From Flammula alnicola (lineage: Eukaryota > Basidiomycota > Agaricomycetes > Agaricales > Strophariaceae): 64,000 nucleotides of DNA. The position numbers and the translations under genes were made by a program. The stretch's first letter is position 1; each line of letters opens with the position of its first letter. The stretch spans positions 496,001-560,000 of the forward strand of contig JADNRV010000006.1 of the NCBI GenBank assembly GCA_015499995.1. The letters are read 5' to 3'. The notes beneath the pieces are model-generated. The model did no database searches. It was not told the origin of the DNA and saw only the letters and a list, made by a program, of their open reading frames with translations. This document shows, one piece after another, positions 56,609 to 64,000 of this stretch.

Positions 56609-56872
56609 TACTGTACTATTTCGATCAATTCGGCCTGGGGTGTGACCTGTGACCCAGTGGACGAAATTTTTGTGTCGGCCACGCGCTAGCCCGTGACGGA
56701 GGCCAGGGTTCGGCCACTTCGCGGGGCGCGAGCGCCCCGCGCAGCACTCCGGAGGTACTTTTGAATTTCTGCGCCGGCCAGTTAGCTTGTGACATGGGAC
56801 AAGCAACCGATTTCGGCCATGGCCATCAGGCTTGTGACGCGTGACGGCCGAATTGATCGAAATAGTACAGTA
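56609..56872. mobile_element. Mariner-type MITE (non-autonomous, terminal inverted repeats, TA target duplication)
   Basis: A perfect 25-base inverted repeat begins at 56611-56635 (ctgtactatttcgatcaatt plus CGGCC) and recurs in reverse at 56846-56870. Flanking TA dinucleotides at 56609-56610 and 56871-56872 are the target-site duplication expected for Tc1/mariner elements. The element is 260 bases long and has no transposase. Its centre is GC-rich with a palindrome (tcgcggggcgcgagcgcccc), so the single strand would fold strongly. Such elements move only with a transposase supplied elsewhere. Confidence 0.8.
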
Positions 56873-57289
56873 CTCTCAACGGGCGGGTTTCCTTACCGGA
56901 GCGGGTCTGGGTGGACTTTCCATCCCTGATGGATACGGTGGGGGAATCCCTTCTGAGCGAAGATGCGGCTGTTACATTCTTGCAATACATGTGGACACGA
57001 TCTAACGACCCCGAGAAAGTTTGTTAGGATACAAAAGTAGACGCTGAGCGCATGGCTGTATAAGCGGATGAATTAGCGCCCGTTGAACGACCAAGAAGCT
57101 GGTAGAATGTTAGCGAGAGATCGAGTCTTGACATCCAGATGCGAGACGCAGACAATCGAGTGTGACATGAAATGGTATGCCTCTTTTCATTCTTTTCTGT
57201 GCACATATATCTGACTTGTTCATTCTTTCTATCTCAGGCTATGCTCTTCCTCTTCACGCTCAAATGCTGTTCCGCATCATTTGCCATGC
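56873..57289. other. Region between the MITE and the tandem repeat
   Basis: About 420 bases. A GC-rich patch follows the element. No gene recognised, and no further repeat is detected. Confidence 0.4.
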
Positions 57290-57870
57290 AACTGCTGGGT
57301 GCTTGGTCGTGTATTTGCACACGCTGGATGTCACTTGTGGCTGCTGGGTGCTGGAGTTTGTACTCGCACATGCTGGGCGCTGGATGAGTCCTTGTGGGTG
57401 CTGGGTGCTGGAGTTCAATGTACTCGCACATCATTGCTGGACACTGGATGCCTTTCATGGCTTGCGTTATGCTGGATGCTGGACACCTTTCATGGTGTGT
57501 GTATGCTGGATGATGGAGGCCTTTCATGGCTTGCGTATGCTGGTCTTCATGTTCACGTTAACAAACCTCTGTTGAATGCTGGATGTTGGATGTTGTTCGT
57601 GATTCCTCCATGTTCGTTTCATTGAATTGTTGGATGCTGTACGCCTTACATGGCTCGCATATGCTGGACGCTGGACGCCTTTCATGGCTTGCGTGTGCTG
57701 GTCTTCATGTTCATGTTAACAGAATCTCTGGTGAGCGCTGGGTGTTGGATGGTGTTCGCAACTCCTCCATGTTCATTTCTTTTAATTGATGGATGCTGGA
57801 TGCCTTATATGGCTCGCATATGCCGGACGCTGAATGCCTTTCATGGCTCACATATGCTAGTATTATAATA
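57290..57870 (+). repeat. Tandem repeat block with nested short units
   Basis: A unit of about 159-160 bases is repeated imperfectly; for example, the string cctttcatggcttgcgt occurs at about 57520 and 57679, and tggctcgcatatgc at about 57650 and 57809. Inside it a short motif GCTGGATGCTGGA-like is multiplied. One translated frame encodes Trp/Cys/Met/Leu-rich segments (for example CWMLDAFHG and HVHVN) in register with the repeat. I find no start, intron or homologous family that would make it a real gene. It looks like a minisatellite-like array. Confidence 0.75.
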
Positions 57871-58502
57871 ATAATGAGCAGCCTAAAGATAGATCAATGC
57901 GAACATGGAAGGGATTTTCATATGCCCAATGCGAATATACATGAGGTCGCTCATGATATCCACATGGGACACTGACGGGTATGAACAGCTTCGGTATCTT
58001 GGCTTCATACATACAATGTATTCCGGAGGTCTTAAGTGACACCGGCCGAGAGAAATGTCCAGGCATACAGATTTGAAAGGAAAGAGGGTCAGCTGCATCA
58101 TAGATTCCGACGAGCTGGGAGGACATACTGGGAAGTACTTGTTCGAAAGACCTTGTTGGTTCGACAGGACAGGCGTCTCGATTGCTTTCCACCAGTCTCC
58201 CCTGCTTTATCAGGGGCCATATGCCCATCCTTCTTTGCATTGATTGGTAAGTTGTACATGACCTCGGTAGACTCTCGGGAGTCGGGCAGTAAGATTCAGA
58301 ACGAGAAGCGGCGTGTGTGGGTCACGGTGGTATGACGAATTATCATCTAATTTCACGTGACATATCACCAAGCATCTCCCCGAATGAGCTGATTCAAATT
58401 GCGTGCGAGGTATAAAAACGCCACAAGCTACAGCTCCGCGTCAAGAAAGCTCTTTACAAATCCTTCCCATCTTACAACCGCGTCTATCCACATTCATCGG
58501 AC
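57871..58502. promoter_or_regulatory. Region upstream of thioredoxin
   Basis: About 630 bases. It contains a short AT-rich stretch (attataataataatgag) near 57865 and a TATAAA-like string near 58412 (gtataaaaa) about 90 bases before the ATG of thioredoxin. No gene seen. Confidence 0.45.
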
Positions 58503-59001
58503 ATGGTTGTCAAAGCACTCAACTCTCTCGAGGAATTCAAGACCGCAGTGCGTACTGTCTTATACATAATTCTCCGCGGTTCTAACTACCCGCTTTATCA
58601 TCCTAGATCAACAGCGGCAAACCCGTTGTGATTGACTTCTGGGCAACTTGGTGTGGTCCATGCAGGGTCATCTCCCCCATCTTTGAGAAGTTCTCAAACG
58701 AACCGGACTATCAAAACGTCGATTACTACAAGGTTGACGTCGATGAACAGCCCGAAATTTCGCAGGAGGTCGGCATCAGAGCCGTAAGTCTTATCTTTTG
58801 TCCCAAGGCCGACCAAGGCTTATGCCATATTAGATGCCCACTTTTTTGTTGTTCAAGGATGGCAACAAAATCGGAGATGTTGTCGGAGCTGTCCCACCAA
58901 AACTCGAGGTGATTCACCATGATGTATAAATCCTTTTACTTGATTGATCTCATTCCCTTTGATTCTAGGCTCTGGTTAAGCAGGCAACATCCTTAGTTTA
59001 A
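58503..59001 (+). CDS. TRX: Thioredoxin
   Basis: Four exons: 58503-58547, 58607-58783, 58834-58908 and 58969-59001. The product of about 109 residues carries the active-site motif WCGPC (in [20 protein letters not shown]) and the family marks [20 protein letters not shown] and [13 protein letters not shown]. The cis-proline segment MPTF starts exactly at exon 3, so the splice site is confirmed by the motif. Thioredoxin reduces disulfides with NADPH via thioredoxin reductase. No transit peptide is visible, so it is probably cytosolic. No frameshift. Confidence 0.93.
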
Positions 59002-59418
59002 TGACATTGCACATTGAATTGTATTGTAATTATAAGACTGTGATTTTATCAATCTTACTCATCGACTGTAATGACGCGTGTGTGATAATCCAGCAGATCG
59101 CGAGATCCAAATTTGCCAGCCATGAGGCTTAGCATACTTTGACACCTTTCTAGCAGGATGCGCTGAATAATGGTTGTCACCTACGGCGTGGTTGTTCCAT
59201 ATCGACCCTGTATTGAGGCCAGTGAATTCTTGTTCAGGTCAAGCCTTTGTGTCATACAGTGGAGTCGAGGTGCAACCTGGTTTGTTGTTGAACATTGAAC
59301 CCCAGAAATGGTCAGACAAGGCTGCAGGTTTGCTCTTGCCAGACTTCGCATATATTTCATCGACACTGGCCAATTGAACTGTGTCATGGCCTTCAATGCC
59401 AGCGATACATTCACCGAT
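59002..59418. terminator. Convergent intergenic region
   Basis: About 420 bases between thioredoxin and the OB-fold gene stops. It contains short open frames without conserved motifs and likely holds both 3' UTRs. Confidence 0.4.
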
Positions 59419-60609
59419 TCAGTCAGTCGAGGAAAGCCCAGCCATGGCTTCGAACCAACGGACGACGGCGGCAACCTTGCGCACACTCGGCTCGCTGTTG
59501 CCTAAGCGCAAGTCGGGGCGGAATCTGCCATCCTCGTGGGTGTAAGGCATTGCACGAAAGCATATAACGAGCTTCGATTTGAGGTATGGAGATGCTGATA
59601 ATGTCGTAGAAGCTGCCGGGTCACAAGTGGCCATGATATCTACACAGATGCGAGTCAACTTTGCAGTGAAATTGAGGCGAAGCAAAAGGCGACACTGACT
59701 TTCAATGAACACGATATCCCCCCTCTTAGCAGCGACAGCCTCCCCAGCTCCGCCCCATTCCTCCGCCACCTCTCGCCATGCAGTAAGTTTAGACACCGTG
59801 CCTTCTTCATCGCTCAAAATCATCTTGAGAATCGATATCTCCTTTCCAGCGCCCGCACCCTTCTTAATCCGTATCACATCGGGACCTTCCACTTCCAACA
59901 CAGCCAAAAGGACATTGATCTTCCTGGAACCATTAAACTTGCTTCCGGAGAGCCGGGTCAACGATGTCAGAGTGTGCATGTTGAAGTGGAAGGATGGGAA
60001 GCGCGCGATGGACGATGCGTCGGAGTAGTTTCCGAACGACTGTGATTCCAACGCTTGGGTTTCGAGAAATTGGGATTCGACGCCCTGGGTCTCCTGCCTT
60101 TCAGAGTCGGGTGAGACCTCTAGCTGGATATCAGATGCAGCCTTTGAAGAGGCGTCCAACAAAAAAGAAGGCCCAGCGTAACTCTCTCGAGAATCGTCTT
60201 TCTCTAGTGCACTGGTGTCATCCTGACGGCCTGTTGCTGGCCATGATATCAGGGTAGTCTGCTCTGTAATGACGAGAAGTTCAATGTCTGTATAAATACT
60301 GAATTAAATATGCAACGTACCCACACCACGAAACACAGACACTTCGACACGATTTTCACTCGTATCCAGCATGGAAGAAAAGCTCTCCTCGTCAGGACCT
60401 TCATCGAAGACCATGTCCTTGTAAATGAGTGATATTCTATGGCTCGCCGCCTCCAGGGTAGCACGAGGAAGTACCAAGGACTGTGTCGGTTGCAGGATAT
60501 ACGTCGACTTGGACGAAAGAGTTCTCGAGGATATAGTCCGCCATGAATACGACTTTGGATCGTTCTCGATTTCGGCGATCGAGGGTGGGCTCAGGAAAAC
60601 TCTGTACAT
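59419..60609 (-). CDS. OB-fold protein, shieldin subunit 2-like
   Basis: ATG 60607-60609 (MYRVFLSPPSIAEIENDP) starts an N-terminal domain. A short intron (about 60288-60320, 33 bases, unusually small) leads to exon 2 (IELLVITEQTTLISWPATG, then a Ser/Glu linker). The conserved OB-fold region contains FNMHTLTSLTRLSGSKFNG, NVLLAVLEVEGPDVIRIKKG, GKEISILKMILSDEEG, KLTAWREVAEEWGG and KRGDIVFIES. The end is VRKVAAVVRWFEAMAGL. This resembles the first OB-fold of SHLD2-like proteins that act in DNA break-end protection with 53BP1. In fungi such proteins are of unknown role. About 386 residues, intact frame. A MEIOB/RPA-type OB-fold is an alternative reading. Confidence 0.55.
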
Positions 60610-61101
60610 CTTGTAGGGGTATCTACGGCCACAATATAAAGTATATGTGCTTGACAAACCGCTGTGAGAGTCGCATAGTTGCGCTGATGGGCGGTGACTG
60701 AGTTTGTGATGAGTGCAAGTCCAGTATTAAGGCACAGATGCCCGGCCCGGCCGTCGGTGCTAGTAGCGTACAGAAAAATTCCAAGAAGTATACAAGAAGT
60801 ATAGAAGTTTATTAGAAGTAGACATGCAGAAATCCATAAAATCTACGAAAGCCGTATGCTTCCTTCTGATAGTCAAATTACTTAGTTCACTCTCCTATCA
60901 TACACGGATTTTACAACGTCGCCAAGAGATAGCGTATCAAAAGGAACAAGGGCGTCACAGTGAAGATGTCCAGTCTTGTGTACACCCAAATGTACCACAA
61001 CCAAAGTACAACGAGCAGTAGGTATACTACAGATCTCAGATTCTAAACCCTGTGGAATAATTTTGCACCAAAAGGACTGCCATATCATGGAGCCTAGGCG
61101 C
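60610..61101. other. Intergenic region between OB-fold gene start and HET gene end
   Basis: About 490 bases. It contains a small repeated string (aagaagtatacaagaagtat) near 60782-60802. No gene recognised. Confidence 0.45.
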
Positions 61102-63256
61102 CTAGGCAAGCACGATTTCCTTCCATGCCTTGCCCGGTGTGATCATATGTTCCAAACAATCCAAAAATATAACTCCAATTCCCCTTCGCTCAGCGGCGAC
61201 TCTCTCCGGACCTAGCCAGTCAATCAGCATAACAAAGTAGAACGGTTTGTCGACGACGATGTTTTCGTTGATGTTAAAAAGGTTACCGTACCGCTTAGCA
61301 GTAGAAAGGAGTATAACTTCATATGGTTGCTGAATTGCTTCGAGAAGCTTCCTATCATCGAGTTGCATCCTGCCGCATTCCACCTTGTCGAAGCCTAGAA
61401 TCCCACAGATCCTCTCCGAATATTCATCCTTCCCCACAAGATCAGGATCAAGAGGTTTAAGTCCTGGAAATTTAACGGTATAAGCCCAGAAATGCAAAAT
61501 ATGGTATCCGCGACGTAGGACATCCTCAGGAATAAGGCCCGTCGGGATGGCATTCAAGCCATCAAGTGCTGGATCACTCCTGCGGCCGTATACATTCTTT
61601 CCAAAGCGATGCTGTAATTCCTCGTCCCAGACGGGCTCCGTACTTGGTGAATAGGGGCTTCGCTTGTACCAAACGATATACGTGTTTTGGAGTAGCCAGT
61701 CCCGGAAGTCGTTGCTGTCTGTGCAATATTCAAGATAGTCTCCAAATGTTGTTCTGCCTCCATGCCATCCTGCCCATGACCAACTAGGGAACAGCGGTAG
61801 GCGCCCTGTTTCAGTTTCTTTCACTGGATGAAGGTCCCAGGATAGTATCCCAATGTCGAAGGCCACGGATGGGATGCCTTCCACAATGACGGAGTCATTC
61901 ATTTGGACGGCGATATGGTGAATAACCCCGGTAGCAGCATGGATTTTATCGGATTCCTTGCTCAGATCACGGGGAGTATAACGAAAGAGGAATCTGCTGT
62001 AATCGTATATTGGCTGGGTACTTTTGTCTGGGAGCACTTGGATCATTGATCCTGAGTGAAGTGACAGGGTTGGGATTACTTCTGACGGGAAATTGTCATA
62101 TATTGTATCTTCGCCCCAACAATTGCTACGACAGCGAAACCAAATGCCGTCGTCGGCAAAGATAAGACAGCGGTGGGATAGTATCAGCTCCTGTGCACTA
62201 CAGACAGCATCAGTGATGTTTATACGATATTATGAGAAATTGGGCCGTACGTCCATCCACGGGTGGAATAACGAGAGTTACTTAGCGCGTCATATACTCC
62301 TCTTGTGGTAGTCATCCTGACTCCGGGAAGCACCTCAACGATATTTTGCTTTACTTTTCGGGAGGATGGCCGCAGTCCAGGCAAACCAGCGTTCGCATCG
62401 GTGCCCTGCGCGGCTATGATGGTGAGGATTGCTCCTTTGTACACCAGGTCCATGTGAGCTATCCCATGGAGCATGTCATCTTCGTCGTCTTGAACCAGAC
62501 AGAGGTTATCGATCCAGAGATATCTCTCGCCAATACCACCTACAAGGTCAATTGCGTCGCTTATCGTGTGGGGTAAGCGCAGCCGTATCCTCAACAGTCC
62601 GCCTTTCGTACCCAAGAATGCTTTGTTGTCCTTCTGCAGACGCACAGCCGGAATAACCTGACCCCACACGTAACTCAACGCAATATAACGCATTCCATGT
62701 GCAGCATCAACGATGCATTGGTCTTGAACGTCAATTACTCGAAGAATATCCAGTCCAGATGGATTGTCCGAGGTTCTGAGAGCCAGGTTTGGAGCGCACA
62801 TATTAGTATGATGAGTTTCGCATAGCTTCAGCCATTTCTTCATCAACTCGGGGTCGATCTGCGGTTGAACTACGCGTGCGCTGCCATGAGCAGATGTGGC
62901 TGTTTCTTCGTTTAGGAAGACGAGATTTCTTGCTCCCATTGCGGTGGTGAATCCCTGTTCATTCCAATCTGTAGTGATCTCGTCTTGAGGCTGCCGCCAA
63001 GTTCGCGGATATGCTGCGAATATCATGCAGCAAAATGGACAGTTCTTACTAGCTTTTATTCTTGCGTAGGCGCCTAGGAAATACTCGCCCGGTTCTCGAT
63101 TGTTTCTTGTTTCGAGATTGAGTTTATTGCAAATCTCGCATAATTCCCCAGAGCCCGCATCCTGGAAGAGTGGAGAATGTTAACTCTGTACTCATTGTGA
63201 CGAGTTACCACTCGTGCTAGTCGTAAACTTACCGAACTAGATGACATTTCGGCCAT
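61102..63256 (-). CDS. HET-domain (heterokaryon incompatibility) protein
   Basis: Three exons with introns near 63166-63232 and 62187-62248; the ATG is 63254-63256 and the reading frame is intact (about 670 residues). The N terminus has Cys pairs (CEICNKL and CPFCC) that may bind metal. The HET domain follows: RYIALSYVWGQV, RYLWIDNLCLVQDDEDD, HMDLVYKGAILTIIAAQG and STRGWT, in the order expected for this family. The C-terminal half contains PLFPSWSWAGWHGGRTTF, an element common in HET proteins, but no recognised further domain. HET proteins trigger cell death when unlike strains fuse; the actual partner is unknown here. The gene is isolated and not part of an obvious cluster. Confidence 0.9.
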
Positions 63257-63546
63257 TATACAACGTTACAAGTTCAACGTTTGGGAGGCTGGAGATCCCT
63301 AACCGAGTCGCTGCGTTGTCAATGATGATCGATTGGTAACTTCCCACGTTTTATTGTGCTTCCTTTCGAACTTCTTTTACAGCCGTTTCGGAAATTCTTG
63401 TCCACGGTGATTTCCGACATTTTTTAAATAAAATAAATCAAACAAATCGAGAAAATAAGAAAAATTCAGAAAATTCAGAATCGTAGCTTCCGCTGTCTCT
63501 ACTCCTCGTAAACGAGCATCTACACTCTTTTAAATATCTATACATC

Positions 63547-63670
63547 ATGTCTGATGACTACGACAATCATCCCTTGGACTTTCCTGTGTCTGACGGTGAA
63601 GAGAACATCTTCCTACATCGAAAGCCGTGCCCGCTACCCAACGAGATGATTCATGAGCTTGCACAATGCC
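63547..63670 (+). pseudogene. Short 5' gene end, truncated by antisense VPS11 sequence
   Basis: ATG 63547-63549 (MSDDYDNHPLDFPVSDGEEN) follows a plausible leader. The reading proceeds through CPLPNEMIHELAQ and then, at about 63670, switches into the reverse complement of VPS11 sequence. The 133-residue open frame that results is therefore a chimera and probably not a real protein. The N-terminal acidic stretch followed by LPNEMIHEL looks like an F-box-type start, which is only a suggestion. Confidence 0.55.
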
Positions 63671-64000
63671 AGTGCATCTGCAAAATTCCCCGCGTCCTCG
63701 ATTTGTATCCTCAAATAGTCCTCATGCCGGTCATACTTCTTCGCAAGGTAGGATGCATGCTCAAAGTAACCCGCTTGTCTGCACACACGAATCGCGGTGA
63801 CAAGGTCGAACGGCAGCTCCTCCGCGTCTCCTCCATCTGCCTTGGCATTCCGCCGCGATTCTGTCTTGATGAAGCTGTCGAGCCGCACAACGTCTTTGAG
63901 CTTGGTGTAGGTGTTGAGCAGGAGGGTGGTGTGGTCGGCGTTGGCTAGTCCCAGACTCCCAGAGAGTGCACTTCTTGAAGATACGTTACGAGGTTCTTTA
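63671..64000 (-). pseudogene. VPS11: Fragment of VPS11 (HOPS/CORVET subunit)
   Basis: The minus strand reads NTYTKLKDVVRLDSFIKTES, then LPFDLVTAIRVCRQAGYFEH, ASYLAKKYDRHEDYLRIQIE and DAGNFADALA. These match the alpha-solenoid repeat region of VPS11, a core subunit of the HOPS and CORVET tethering complexes. Toward the window edge near 63955 the frame breaks (tctgggagtctgggacta). Toward lower coordinates it stops at the junction with the unrelated gene end. The C-terminal RING region is absent. Either the rest of the gene lies beyond the window edge and this end is broken, or this is only a dispersed fragment. The latter is likelier because the downstream side is replaced by other sequence. 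Confidence 0.7.

Noticed and set aside
57177..57625. Open frames in the tandem repeat block as a real gene
   Set aside because: The peptide repeats simply follow the DNA repeat; no start context, intron or homologous family is seen.
57863..58240. Opposed open frames on both strands near 58000-58240
   Set aside because: They have no conserved motifs and overlap one another; the stretch is more simply the flank of thioredoxin.
1..64000. CRISPR array, rRNA, plasmid or phage features
   Set aside because: No regularly spaced direct repeats of CRISPR type, no rRNA-like segments, and gene structure is eukaryotic throughout.

Overview
The window is nuclear DNA of a filamentous basidiomycete, probably an Agaricomycete. 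The reasons are many short introns (about 45-70 bases, GT..AG, often with a CTAAT-like branch site), dense genes on both strands, and gene families typical of that group: a NACHT/NLR gene, a HET-domain gene, a CYP-type P450, paired type-B carboxylesterases and a GH16 glucanase. No bacterial operon signals, CRISPR array, rRNA or tRNA gene was found.

Layout. 1-2336: a NACHT-type NLR gene on the minus strand. 2668-5282: a minus-strand gene with a 2H phosphoesterase, a dual-specificity phosphatase, a P-loop polynucleotide kinase and an Rnl2-type RNA ligase in one polypeptide; this is the most unusual gene here. 5820-7075: SNARE Sec20. 7279-12849: two tandem secreted carboxylesterases. 13878-16593: a hotdog thioesterase, ribosomal protein eL28 and a small DAP-like protein. 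17095-22860: a working cytochrome P450 surrounded by relics of a second P450 and two flavin-reductase-like fragments. 23585-24757: electron transfer flavoprotein alpha subunit. 26577-30599: a small unknown gene and an intact SAP-like gene with a divergent cysteine-rich mini-gene. 31500-37884: a GH16 glucanase lying between two direct copies of the 5' end of an XPF/SHOC1-like gene. 38600-43080: a GRAM-VASt (LAM/Aster) sterol-transfer protein. 44285-44650: a truncated, intron-retaining copy of the ETF alpha gene. 44849-50516: a full-length ABCA-type transporter. 50756-56190: a tiny unknown protein, a C2H2 zinc-finger gene, a tight divergent gene pair and further unknown genes. 56609-57870: a MITE and a tandem-repeat block. 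58503-63256: thioredoxin, an OB-fold (shieldin-2-like) protein and a HET-domain protein. 63547-64000: a short 5' gene end fused to an antisense VPS11 fragment.

Together the genes form a mosaic of housekeeping loci (Sec20, eL28, ETF alpha, thioredoxin, LAM, Zn finger) separated by accessory loci that have been duplicated or broken. No operon-like cooperation is visible. The RNA-repair gene is self-contained: in principle its domains cover end healing (2H, phosphatase, kinase) and sealing (ligase).

A caution for all users of this sequence: many otherwise well-conserved coding regions are broken by single missing bases, mostly in short homopolymer runs and all of the same sign. One lies in eL28, normally essential. 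This pattern suggests consensus (assembly) deletions rather than genuine decay of every affected gene, and each frameshift should be checked against raw reads before a gene is called dead.
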